Origin: Bacteroidota bacterium
GTDB lineage: Bacteria; Bacteroidota; Bacteroidia; AKYH767-A; OLB10
Direction: 5' to 3'
Assembly: GCA_018268195.1 (NCBI GenBank)
Contig: JAFDWZ010000002.1
Location: 75,791-119,074, forward strand
DNA: 43,284 bases
In this document: piece after piece, positions 17,609 to 25,300 of the stretch
Position numbering within the stretch: the first letter of the stretch is position 1
Layout: the number at the start of each line of letters is the position of its first letter
Program-made: the position numbers and the translations under genes
The notes under the pieces: model-generated
Told to the model about the DNA's origin: nothing
Seen by the model: only the letters and a program-made list of their open reading frames with translations
The model's database searches: none

Positions 17609-18890
17609 AAGAGAAAATTTTTAAAGATGGAAAAAATCTGTTAAGCAGCCATGCAATGGTCATGCTGCTGCAAATCATGAGTATAAAGTCAATGGGAATA
17701 CGTGCTCTGGTAAACCCGATTGCAATCATGTGTGCACCGGTAAAACAAAGTAGGATACCAACAAGCAACAGTGCTACCGGTTTGTTTTTGCGATAGAGTA
17801 ATATAAGTCCTAAAGGAGATAGTAATAAAAGTGGAAAATAGGAGACAAAATAAACCCATTGTCGTCCTTCATTGCTGCCAAATCTTAAGTTTTCTGTCTT
17901 AGGGTTTCTGTTCCATGACCAAAGCTTCTGAGCTTTCAGAAAACTCATTCGCACAAATTGAGGGAAATGATTTTTTACCCATTCAACGGATTCTTTTTTA
18001 TAAGCATCAGCAGCAACAACTGCATCTTTTGGGGTACGTGCTCCAAGAGGATACTGACGATAAATTTCAGGTGGTGGATTTAGCCTGTAAATCTGATCGA
18101 GTGAGCGGTCGTCACGGAGATATTCTTCCGAATAATCGTTATTGCCCTGCCACATACCAAATGAACCATGAGTGCTGATTAAAATTCTTCCGGTATAAGA
18201 ATAGTTTCGAAGCAACCAAGGTGTAAGGGTAAGCGCAGTAGCGGAAAGATAAAGGATGACGGAAGTTACTGCGTTGCCGGAGTTTTTATTTTTTCGCTGA
18301 ATGAAAAATATAAAAAGAAGTAATGGAGGAATAAATGTGAGTATTGTTGCACGCGTGAGAAAAGCAAGTCCTGTAACAATTCCAGCTAATATCAGATGCG
18401 TTGTTTTCATAGGTTCTTGTATTGCCAGATACACTAAAAATACAAGCAGAAACACAAAAAGCGTGTGGTCATAGATGGAAAGCGAATACGTGAAAAGATA
18501 GGGATAGCAGGCATGGTATAAAGCAGCAAAAAATCCGGCTACAGAATTGAACAGTGATGTTACAATTTTAAAAAGAAGAAATGACGTTAGCAGATGGAGC
18601 AATGCCTGAATAACCGTAATGCCTAACCAATTGAAACCAGTCGCTGCATAACCAAGGCTCATCAGAGCAGGGTAGAGGGGTTCGTAATCTACGGATGGAG
18701 TTCCGGTAACGAGGCTGTATTCGTCATGCAGATATAAATTACAGGCAAGTGCATTAAGATATGTTTTGGAATTACCTCGTTTGGTAAAGGAATCTTTGAT
18801 TTGAAAGCCTGCGAATATTTTAACTGCAAATCCTACAATTAAGACTACCAATAACAGTTTGCGTAATGAATGTTCGGAAAATACGGACAC
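17598..18890 (-). CDS. Polytopic GT-C/GT39-like membrane protein
   Basis: 430 aa with about ten hydrophobic segments, beginning with a helix at about 11-29. The first outside loop reads KRGNSKTYLNALACNL and then DYEPLYPALMSLGY, the ArnT-like pattern D-S-x-x-Y-x-x-A-x-N-L followed by P-x-YP, except that the usual first acidic residue is asparagine (Asn40). GLAFLTRATILTFIPPLL is the common helix motif. Donor is expected to be a polyprenyl-phosphate sugar; activity is uncertain given the changed residue. The frame opens with GTG at 18890; there is no nearby ATG. First gene of the glycan operon. Confidence 0.72.
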   Translation of the reverse strand: MSVFSEHSLRKLLLVVLIVGFAVKIFAGFQIKDSFTKRGNSKTYLNALACNLYLHDEYSLVTGTPSVDYEPLYPALMSLGYAATGFNWLGITVIQALLHLLTSFLLFKIVTSLFNSVAGFFAALYHACYPYLFTYSLSIYDHTLFVFLLVFLVYLAIQEPMKTTHLILAGIVTGLAFLTRATILTFIPPLLLFIFFIQRKNKNSGNAVTSVILYLSATALTLTPWLLRNYSYTGRILISTHGSFGMWQGNNDYSEEYLRDDRSLDQIYRLNPPPEIYRQYPLGARTPKDAVVAADAYKKESVEWVKNHFPQFVRMSFLKAQKLWSWNRNPKTENLRFGSNEGRQWVYFVSYFPLLLLSPLGLILLYRKNKPVALLLVGILLCFTGAHMIAIGFTRARIPIDFILMICSSMTIAWLLNRFFPSLKIFSYDR

Positions 18891-18910
18891 GTGATGATAA
18901 ATAATGAAAA

Positions 18911-18928
18911 TACTGCTTTAATGCAGTA
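18911..18928. repeat. Short inverted repeat in the glycan-operon leader
   Basis: TACTGC, six spacer bases, GCAGTA. It lies between the candidate -7 box (18943-18950) and the GTG start of the GT-C gene, so it would be transcribed in the 5' leader. Could be an operator half-site pair or a small hairpin; the arms are short enough to arise by chance. Confidence 0.4.
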
Positions 18929-18942
18929 ACTTTTTAAGGTTG

Positions 18943-18950
18943 CAAAAATA
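18943..18950 (-). promoter_or_regulatory. Candidate -7 box of the glycan operon
   Basis: Minus-strand TATTTTTG, an exact TAnnTTTG match, 52 bases before the GTG start at 18890 and in the gap after the ComA-like gene. No -33 TTG at the right spacing is visible. Confidence 0.4.
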
Positions 18951-18985
18951 CACTTAAATAGCGTATGTTGTTACGATTAATTCAG

Positions 18986-19771
18986 CTAATCACTGAATGT
19001 GTGAATTGTTTTTTTATCCAAAAACTGAAAAAAAGTATCACTGCGTAAACCTAAACGTAATGACTCTACCGCCACCACCTCAGAAGGGGCTATATTGCCC
19101 AGATTTACATTGGCACCAAATTGTTTGATAAAATACACCTGTTGTGATTTTTGAGGAGATTCCCAGATAATTTTTTCATGAGGAATACGAGAAATAATTT
19201 TATTAATGAGCACAACGTGAGCTTTGCCATTAGGTCTGTAAATCCCTACAGTTCCGCTCTCACGGGCTTCAGCTATCACTTTCCAGGCTCCGGCATCCAG
19301 TTCGCGTTCCATCATCTGAATCCACACATTGGGGCGGATGATAATTCCTTCTTCTTTGGAGCCTACTTCAGAAATTACGGTTACATGTTTTGCCAGTTGT
19401 TTGATGTATTCGCATTTTTTTGCATGCGGCAAAACAATGGAACCATCAGAAATTTCAGCATACTCCATTTTGTATTTCGACAAAACTTTCAGATAGTTTT
19501 TAAACTCATTGCGTATAAGAAAAGCCTCCAGTAAGGTTCCTCCGAAATACACCGGAATTCCTGCTTCTTTATAGAGTGCAATTTTTTTGTCGAGATTAGG
19601 GGTTATAATACTGCTTCCGAAACCAAGTTTTACCAAGTCAACAAACGGTCCTGAGGCAGAAATAAAATCTTCTGTTTCTCTGATACTGATACCTTTATCC
19701 ATTACCATTGTAAGCCCGTTATCTCTTGGTTTAACCGAACGGGAAGGCACCTGGCTCAATTCAAAATTCAT
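18986..19771 (-). CDS. Phosphosulfolactate synthase homologue (ComA family)
   Basis: 261 aa from ATG 19771 (an in-frame GTG one codon earlier is less likely). The ComA family catalyses addition of sulfite to phosphoenolpyruvate, giving (2R)-phospho-3-sulfolactate, first step of archaeal coenzyme M synthesis; a Bacillus homologue is linked to spore sulfolactate. Recognisable blocks: RDNGLTMVMDKG, FVDLVKLGFGSS, YFGGTLLEAF, YAEISDGSIVLP, VISEVGSKE, ESGTVGIYRPNG, and a closing GANVNLGNIAPSEVVAVESLRLGLRSDT. Length fits the family (about 250-285 aa). The ATG shares a base with the TPR stop (TGATG), so the two are coupled. No other coenzyme M or sulfolactate gene lies in the window. Confidence 0.82.
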   Translation of the reverse strand: MNFELSQVPSRSVKPRDNGLTMVMDKGISIRETEDFISASGPFVDLVKLGFGSSIITPNLDKKIALYKEAGIPVYFGGTLLEAFLIRNEFKNYLKVLSKYKMEYAEISDGSIVLPHAKKCEYIKQLAKHVTVISEVGSKEEGIIIRPNVWIQMMERELDAGAWKVIAEARESGTVGIYRPNGKAHVVLINKIISRIPHEKIIWESPQKSQQVYFIKQFGANVNLGNIAPSEVVAVESLRLGLRSDTFFQFLDKKTIHTFSD

Positions 19772-21186
19772 CACTTATTGGTTTGCTCTAAAATTTTTAA
19801 AATATTTACATCCTCGAGTAGTTCAGGATTGGAATCCTGAATAAATTGCATGATGTCAGAAAAATCATGAGCAGCTTCTTCCATGTACATATAAGCTTCT
19901 TTCAGATTTCCTGCTCTGTAATGCAAGGATATAAGTTTCAGTTTTATCTGAGGTAAATTCGGAAAATATTTGACACCGATTTTGGCATATTCCAATGCTG
20001 CATCAAACTGGTTGATTTCAAAAAGAAATTCCGGATACTCTTCCCATATTTCCACGTAGTCAGGATCCATCTCCATTACTTTTCTGTAAGCCTCATCAGC
20101 AAGGTCTATGTTTCCAAGTTCGCGCTCACAGTCTGCCAGCAAAAACCAGTAATCACTTTCTGTAGAATCTGCTTCTATAGCTTTTTTTACATAGTGAATA
20201 GCTTCATACCAACGTCCTTCGTCTGCAAGGGTAGAGGCTACTCCATACCATGCCGAATGTAATTCAGGATTGCTTTTTATTGCTTTCTTGTAGTAATTAC
20301 GGGCTTCCTCGTAGTTTTCAAGATAGTCATAACATTTTCCAATGTCTTCGTAAATGAGTGTTTCGGGCATCCCGAATTCAAAACTCAGTTTATATGATTC
20401 AATGGCTTTTTCATATTCGCCCATCATCATCAGGCAATGTCCTGTTTCAATGTAGGCATCAACAAAATCCTCATCTATAATATTGCAATAACTGTAGCAA
20501 TTAAGTGCTTCGTCAAACCGGCTGAGATATTGATAAACATAACCTTTGTAATACCAGCAATAGGTATTGTAAGGGTCGTTGTCTATCATTGACTGGAAGT
20601 ACGCCAATGCCTCGTCCGTTCTGTTGGTGTTCAAGAAACATTCGCATATATCATGAATGGCATTGAGGTTTTTTTTATTTTCTGCCAGACAGTTTTTCAG
20701 GTAATGAATGGCTCCATGCATATCAAGCATATACTTGTACGTAACGGCCATCTGATAATAAGTGTCTTCCTTAAACTCAGTGAATGTAAGAAGGTGATTA
20801 AGCACTTCGAGTGCAGCATTGTATTGCTGCATGCTATTCAGTATGGAACTCTTTAATAAGTAAATTTCCTCATTGAGTGGATAAATGTCCTGAAGTCTGT
20901 TAATCATCTCTAGAGCCTCTTCATTATTTCCAATCAAGAAAGTAATGTAGGCTTCTTTGATCTGAAATATTTCCATACCGGGATTGATGTTCTCGGCATA
21001 TTTCACAACATCAAGAGCTTTATCAAACTTATAGTTATCTATATAAAAGTCTGTTATCTTGAGTAAAGTATCCGCATCAAAAAAATAACTTTTTTTGTTG
21101 CGAAGCATTTCTTCAAAACGAAGTATGGATTGGTTAATGTTGTCTTCCTGATCTTCATGGCTTTCGTAATCATCGTCTTGCATCAT
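19771..21186 (-). CDS. Tetratricopeptide-repeat protein
   Basis: 471 aa, taken from ATG 21186 because the longer GTG start at 21219 would lie inside the promoter box. Apart from an acidic N-terminus (DDDYESHEDQED) it is a chain of about eleven TPR units, with classic pairs such as YYQMAVTYKYMLDMHGAIHYL, CWYYKGYVYQYLSRFDEALNCY, AYIETGHCLMMMGEYEKAIESY and ADCERELGNIDLADEAYRKV. No signal peptide or membrane helix, so a cytoplasmic scaffold. It precedes the ComA-like gene with a one-base overlap. Partner proteins cannot be read from sequence. Confidence 0.9.
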   Translation of the reverse strand: MMQDDDYESHEDQEDNINQSILRFEEMLRNKKSYFFDADTLLKITDFYIDNYKFDKALDVVKYAENINPGMEIFQIKEAYITFLIGNNEEALEMINRLQDIYPLNEEIYLLKSSILNSMQQYNAALEVLNHLLTFTEFKEDTYYQMAVTYKYMLDMHGAIHYLKNCLAENKKNLNAIHDICECFLNTNRTDEALAYFQSMIDNDPYNTYCWYYKGYVYQYLSRFDEALNCYSYCNIIDEDFVDAYIETGHCLMMMGEYEKAIESYKLSFEFGMPETLIYEDIGKCYDYLENYEEARNYYKKAIKSNPELHSAWYGVASTLADEGRWYEAIHYVKKAIEADSTESDYWFLLADCERELGNIDLADEAYRKVMEMDPDYVEIWEEYPEFLFEINQFDAALEYAKIGVKYFPNLPQIKLKLISLHYRAGNLKEAYMYMEEAAHDFSDIMQFIQDSNPELLEDVNILKILEQTNK

Positions 21187-21218
21187 ACGCTCTCTGTTTG
21201 GTTCTCGTAAACGTAGCA

Positions 21219-21226
21219 CAAAAATA
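21219..21226 (-). promoter_or_regulatory. Candidate -7 box of the TPR-ComA operon
   Basis: Minus-strand TATTTTTG, an exact TAnnTTTG match, 32 bases before ATG 21186. It overlaps by two bases the perfect palindrome at 21225-21241. No -33 TTG is seen at the usual spacing, which would fit a promoter that depends on an activator. Confidence 0.45.
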
Positions 21227-21241
21227 GCTAAATTTTAGCTA
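21225..21241. promoter_or_regulatory. Perfect 8+1+8 palindrome upstream of the TPR-ComA operon
   Basis: TAGCTAAA, one central T, TTTAGCTA. Both arms match exactly. It sits directly upstream of the candidate -7 box, touching it, where a regulator would block or contact RNA polymerase. The sequence is AT-rich, so chance is possible, but position and perfect symmetry make it the best operator candidate in the window. Confidence 0.5.
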
Positions 21242-21327
21242 TAGTTGGGCATGTTTTTTCAACCAAAGGTTGTTTGCCAAAGTCAAAAATACCCTGTAAT
21301 GTATTAATTATGAGGACGTAAGTGTGT

Positions 21328-22572
21328 TTAGTCGAGTGAGTGAAGTACCAAGCCACTGCGTAATTTAGGCTCAAACCAGGTTACTTTGGGAGGCATTATC
21401 AAGTCGTTGTCGGCAATATCCATTAACTGTTTCATGGTTACCGGATACAATGCAAAGGCCACCTTCATTTCACCATTATCAACTCTGCGTTTCAGTTCTC
21501 CAAGACCGCGCAACCCGCCAACAAAGTCAATTCTTTTGTCTTTACGCAAATCAACAATATTGAGCAATGGAGTTAAAACTTTATCAGAAAGAATAGTAAC
21601 ATCCAACACTCCTATTGGGTCACTGTCATTATAAGTTCCGGCTTTGGCATTCAGTTTATACCATTTACCCTCCAGATACATACTGAATTCGTGCAATGCA
21701 GCAGGTCGGTATTCTTCAGTTCCTTTATCTTCAATGGTAAAATTCTCTTTAAGTTTTTCAATCAACTGTGCTGCACTCAAACCGTTCAAGTCTTTTATCA
21801 CACGGTTATAGTCCATAATTTTTAGCTGATTATCGGGAAAGTGAACAGCAAGGAAAAAATTATATTCTTCTTTTCCCGTATGGTTAGGATTTTTGTCTCT
21901 GCGCTCTTTGCCCACCAGTGCAGCTGCAGCTGTGCGGTGATGTCCGTCTGCAACATAAGTGTTTTTCAGTTTTGCAAATTCTTCGGTGATGATGTTGATA
22001 TCACTGTCATTATTTACAATCCAGAACTGATGCCCGATGCCGTCATCCGAAACGAAATCATATTCAGGAGCAGAGGTAGTGATGTGGCTTACCAGTTCAT
22101 CAAGTTTATGTACCTGACGGTAGGCAAAAAAAACAGGTTCGTAATTTAATCCTGAAACGCGAACGTGATTTTTTCTGTCTTCTTCTTTATCCGGCCTGGT
22201 AAGTTCGTGTTTTTTTATCACACCATTGATGTAATCATCCACTGCAGCACATCCTACTATGCCATACTGTTTGCGACCATCCATGGTTTGTGCATAAATG
22301 TAATAGCAGTCTTTCCCGTCCTGAAAAAATACGCCATCACGAAACATGCGTTCAAAATTCTCTTTTCCTTTTTTATAAATTTCAGGAGAGTAATGGTCGA
22401 AGTCATCAGGAAAATCTATTTCAGGTTTTATCACATGGTAGAAAGAGTTGGGGTCGCCTTTGGTTTCTATTCGAGCTTCTTTTTCATCCAGCACATCATA
22501 AGGGCGACATGCAATACTTTTTACCAGTTCTTTTTTGGGACGTATTCCTTTAAAAGGTTTTAAAACAGCCAT
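21328..22572 (-). CDS. DUF1015 family protein
   Basis: 414 aa, full length for DUF1015. Visible blocks are the N-terminal FKGIRPKKELV and CRPYDVLDEKEA (about 7-33), KKHELTRPDKEEDR (120-133), and YVADGHHRTAAA with DGHHR at 209-213, a motif also seen in ParB/sulfiredoxin-fold proteins, some of which phosphorylate free serine. Biochemical function is not something I can assign with certainty. It lies 46 bases after serA on the same strand and has its own -7 box at 22600-22607, so it may be read both alone and with serA. The neighbourhood suggests a link to serine. Confidence 0.88.
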   Translation of the reverse strand: MAVLKPFKGIRPKKELVKSIACRPYDVLDEKEARIETKGDPNSFYHVIKPEIDFPDDFDHYSPEIYKKGKENFERMFRDGVFFQDGKDCYYIYAQTMDGRKQYGIVGCAAVDDYINGVIKKHELTRPDKEEDRKNHVRVSGLNYEPVFFAYRQVHKLDELVSHITTSAPEYDFVSDDGIGHQFWIVNNDSDINIITEEFAKLKNTYVADGHHRTAAAALVGKERRDKNPNHTGKEEYNFFLAVHFPDNQLKIMDYNRVIKDLNGLSAAQLIEKLKENFTIEDKGTEEYRPAALHEFSMYLEGKWYKLNAKAGTYNDSDPIGVLDVTILSDKVLTPLLNIVDLRKDKRIDFVGGLRGLGELKRRVDNGEMKVAFALYPVTMKQLMDIADNDLIMPPKVTWFEPKLRSGLVLHSLD

Positions 22573-22599
22573 AATTTTTTATATTTCAGTTAAGGGGCG

Positions 22600-22607
22600 C
22601 AAAGTTA
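22600..22607 (-). promoter_or_regulatory. Candidate -7 box upstream of DUF1015
   Basis: Minus-strand TAACTTTG, exact TAnnTTTG match, 27 bases before the DUF1015 ATG and inside the serA-DUF1015 gap. No clear -33 partner. Confidence 0.45.
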
Positions 22608-22618
22608 GATTTTTAAGT

Positions 22619-23590
22619 TTATTTTTTTGTAAAATGTTCAACCACTTTCTGGGCAAGTTCAATACCTATTCGCTCCTGCGCTTCTTTAGTACTTCCTCCT
22701 ATATGCGGGCTGAGCGAAATTTTTTCATTGCTACGCAAGGATTCTTTTATCAGCGGTTCGCCCTCAAAAACATCCAACCCTGCAAAAGCCACTTTGCCAC
22801 TGTTTAAAGCATCGTTCAAATCATTTTCAGAAATTACTCCACCACGGGCAGTGTTCACAATGCCTACTCCGGGTTTCATCAGGTCAAATTCTTTCTTGGC
22901 AATAACTGCAGGGCTACCTTTTGCAAATGGCATGTGTAAAGTAATAAAATCACTTTCGGTGATTAGCTTGGTGAACGATACACATTTAAAAGTAACCGAA
23001 ATTTTATGCTGACCCAATGACGGATGCAGGTTTAAATCCACTGTAACATCTTCATTGTTCAGACGATGAAACATCACATTCATGCCTAAACCCATTGCAA
23101 TGGATGCAACGCATTTCCCTATCTGTCCTGCACCAATAATTCCAATGGTTTTTCCGCGAAGTTCAATGCCGGCTGAATACTTTTTTTTCAGTTTGTCAAA
23201 AGTTTCTTTGGATTCTGACGAAGGCATATTGCGGTTGGCATCATGAAGCATTCTCACTCCGGTGAATAAATGTGCAAACACAAGTTCGGCAACCGACTGC
23301 GATGATGCAGCAGGCGTGTTTATCACTGCCAATCCTTTATCACGAGCATATTTTACATCAATGTTATCCATACCTACACCGGCACGACCAATCACTTTCA
23401 GATTGGGGCAGGCATCAATCACATTCTGACGAACTGTTGTGGCACTGCGTACCAAAATGGCATCAAAATCTTTCAGGGCTTCGGCTAATTGATCTTGTGC
23501 AATTTTATCAGTAGAAACTTGAAATCCTGCTGCTTCAAATATTTGTTTTCCTGCAGCATCTATACCATCGTTTGCAAGTATTTTTATCAT
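22619..23590 (-). CDS. serA: D-3-phosphoglycerate dehydrogenase
   Basis: First step of serine synthesis: 3-phosphoglycerate oxidised to phosphohydroxypyruvate with NAD. 323 aa from ATG 23590, chosen because MIKILANDGIDAAG is the normal family start; an earlier in-frame ATG adds 17 lysine- and isoleucine-rich residues with no similarity. The NAD motif is IGIIGAGQIGK; catalytic Arg is in NTARGGVISE, Glu in FEGEP and His in SPHIGGST. There is no C-terminal ACT domain, so serine feedback by that route is absent. serC is not adjacent. Other 2-hydroxyacid dehydrogenases are possible but the context with DUF1015 favours SerA. Confidence 0.88.
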   Translation of the reverse strand: MIKILANDGIDAAGKQIFEAAGFQVSTDKIAQDQLAEALKDFDAILVRSATTVRQNVIDACPNLKVIGRAGVGMDNIDVKYARDKGLAVINTPAASSQSVAELVFAHLFTGVRMLHDANRNMPSSESKETFDKLKKKYSAGIELRGKTIGIIGAGQIGKCVASIAMGLGMNVMFHRLNNEDVTVDLNLHPSLGQHKISVTFKCVSFTKLITESDFITLHMPFAKGSPAVIAKKEFDLMKPGVGIVNTARGGVISENDLNDALNSGKVAFAGLDVFEGEPLIKESLRSNEKISLSPHIGGSTKEAQERIGIELAQKVVEHFTKK

Positions 23591-23781
23591 TTTAATTTTA
23601 TTTTTTTTGATGATGCTAAGAAACGAAAAATTAGCCATCATAAAAAGACAATTATACTTTTTGACCGATACTTTAAAGTCATATTATTGGTTAACCGATG
23701 CTTAATTTTTTCAAGACTTTCGGGTTAAAATTTAAAAGTAATAAGAATTTATGTTTTCTTTGAATACTCAAAACACCATAC

Positions 23782-24582
23782 ATGGACTCAGAACAAAATT
23801 ATTTAGACCAAAACCGAAAGCTGTGGAACAAACGAACGGAGATACATCTTGAGTCAGAGTTCTATGACCAATCCGGTTTTCTAAAAGGGAAGTCGTCATT
23901 AAATGAAATTGAACTCAAACTTTTGGGCGATGTAAGAGGAAAGAAAATATTGCATCTGCAATGTCATTTCGGGCAGGATACTATTTCACTCAGCCGACTT
24001 GGTGCCGAAGCCACCGGAGTTGATTTATCTGACAAAGCCATTGAGCATGCTAAACAGATTGCCTTGACTACGGGCTCCAATGCAAAATTTATTTGTTGTG
24101 ATGTGTATGATTTACCCAATCATTTAAACGAAAAGTTTGATTTAGTTTTCACCAGTTATGGAACCATTGGGTGGCTACCCGACTTAGATAAATGGGCAAA
24201 AGTAATTTCACATTTTCTAAAACCCGGAGGTAAGTTTTTAATTGTCGAATTTCATCCGATAATGTGGATGTTTGATAACGATTTTGAGAAAATAGCATAT
24301 AGATATTTTAAGTCAGAAGCAATTGTTGAAACAGAGATAGGTACCTATGCTGATAAATCGGCAGATATAAAACTCGATTCAGTAACATGGAATCATAGTT
24401 TGAGTGAAGTAGTAAACAGCCTTATCCGAAACGGACTTGAGATACATGCTCTTGACGAAATTGATTATTCGCCTTATAACTGTTTTAATAAAACCATAGA
24501 ATTTGAGCCTGATAAATTCAGGATTGAACATTTTGGGGATAAAATTCCTATGGTATATGCCATTCTTGCAAGTCTCAAGTAA
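23782..24582 (+). CDS. Class I SAM-dependent methyltransferase
   Basis: 266 aa. N-terminal YLDQNRKLWNKRTEIH is typical of a small-molecule methyltransferase group; motif I is KILHLQCHFGQDTISL, where CHFGQ replaces the usual GCGTG, a known variant of this group, followed by ATGVDLSDKAIEHAK and LVFTSYGTIGWL, KPGGKFLIVEFHP. Acceptor unknown. It is divergent from serA with a 191-base gap from the serA ATG, and no other gene appears to share its transcript. No TM or signal peptide. Confidence 0.85.
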   Translation: MDSEQNYLDQNRKLWNKRTEIHLESEFYDQSGFLKGKSSLNEIELKLLGDVRGKKILHLQCHFGQDTISLSRLGAEATGVDLSDKAIEHAKQIALTTGSNAKFICCDVYDLPNHLNEKFDLVFTSYGTIGWLPDLDKWAKVISHFLKPGGKFLIVEFHPIMWMFDNDFEKIAYRYFKSEAIVETEIGTYADKSADIKLDSVTWNHSLSEVVNSLIRNGLEIHALDEIDYSPYNCFNKTIEFEPDKFRIEHFGDKIPMVYAILASLK

Positions 24583-24677
24583 ATGTATTTTCTGCGTAAC
24601 GGTTTCTATCAGTTTAAATGAATAGTAAGATACTTTCGTTAGTAGAAAAATTTCAATAATTATTTTCTTCTGAATAT

Positions 24678-24685
24678 TAAATTTG
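24678..24685 (+). promoter_or_regulatory. Candidate -7 box upstream of DUF456 gene
   Basis: TAAATTTG, exact TAnnTTTG, 43 bases before ATG 24729. No -33 TTG at the expected spacing, so support is moderate. Confidence 0.4.
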
Positions 24686-24728
24686 AATTTATAGAACTCA
24701 ACAGTTCACATTATTTCACTTATTGCAG

Positions 24729-25208
24729 ATGGATGTTTTTTTGCTGATTTTAGCCTGTGTTTTTTTGATTGCAGGAATTTTAGGAAGTTTTCTGCCTGTA
24801 CTTCCGGGGCCGCCAATATCGTGGCTGGGATTGTTGGTTGCTAATTTTACAAGTTATATTCATTTCAGCACAACCTTTTTAGTCATCACTGCGGTAATAA
24901 CATTATTACTCACAATTTTTGATTACATACTTCCGGGAATGGCAGTTAAAAAGAGAGGAGGTACCAAGGCCGGTGAACGAGGTGCTTTTGCCGGGGCTGT
25001 AATAGGAGTTTTTTTGGGGCCATTAGGCATCGTACTAGGGCCGTTTGCTGGTGCCTTGGCAGGTGAATTGATGGCAGGTAATGGAAATTTTGAGCGTGCA
25101 TTTAAAATAGCAATGAGTTCCTTTATCGGTTTCTTATTAAGCACCGGACTGAAACTTATTTGGTGCTTGATGATGGTTTACTGGTTTGTGAAACAGTGGT
25201 TTTATTAA
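24729..25208 (+). CDS. DUF456 family membrane protein
   Basis: 159 aa from ATG 24729 (the in-frame TTG at 24723 adds only two residues). Three to four hydrophobic segments with glycine-rich stretches: VLPGPPISWLGLL (about 24-36), DYILPGMAVKKRGGTKAGERGA, and GAVIGVFLGPLGIVLGPFAGA. This two-fold LPG/glycine-zipper layout is that of DUF456, which has no settled function. First of four small membrane-protein genes on this strand. Confidence 0.85.
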   Translation: MDVFLLILACVFLIAGILGSFLPVLPGPPISWLGLLVANFTSYIHFSTTFLVITAVITLLLTIFDYILPGMAVKKRGGTKAGERGAFAGAVIGVFLGPLGIVLGPFAGALAGELMAGNGNFERAFKIAMSSFIGFLLSTGLKLIWCLMMVYWFVKQWFY

Positions 25209-25253
25209 ATTAGAAAATCAAGAATTTATCTTCTTATAAGTTCGTTCAGTAAA

Positions 25254-25282
25254 TTGCTGAATGCCACTTTTGAATAAATTTG
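25254..25282 (+). promoter_or_regulatory. Bacteroidota-type promoter of the DUF808 gene
   Basis: TTG at 25254-25256, 18 bases of spacer, then TAAATTTG at 25275-25282. Both boxes and the spacing fit the primary-sigma promoter of this phylum. It lies 18 bases before ATG 25301, giving a short leader. The in-frame TTG at 25280 falls in the box and is not a start. Confidence 0.65.
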
Positions 25283-25300
25283 CAGCCCTTTACAAGTAAT

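Noticed and set aside
18975..18991. GATTA-N7-TAATC hairpin at the end of the ComA-like gene as a terminator
   Set aside because: Five-base AT-rich stem that overlaps the stop codon and lacks a T run.
22165..22563. 132-aa open frame antisense to DUF1015
   Set aside because: Phenylalanine-rich shadow of the real coding strand with no recognisable motif and an established family on the other strand.
23591..23641. N-terminal extension of SerA from an earlier ATG
   Set aside because: The extra 17 residues have no similarity to the family start, which is at ATG 23590.
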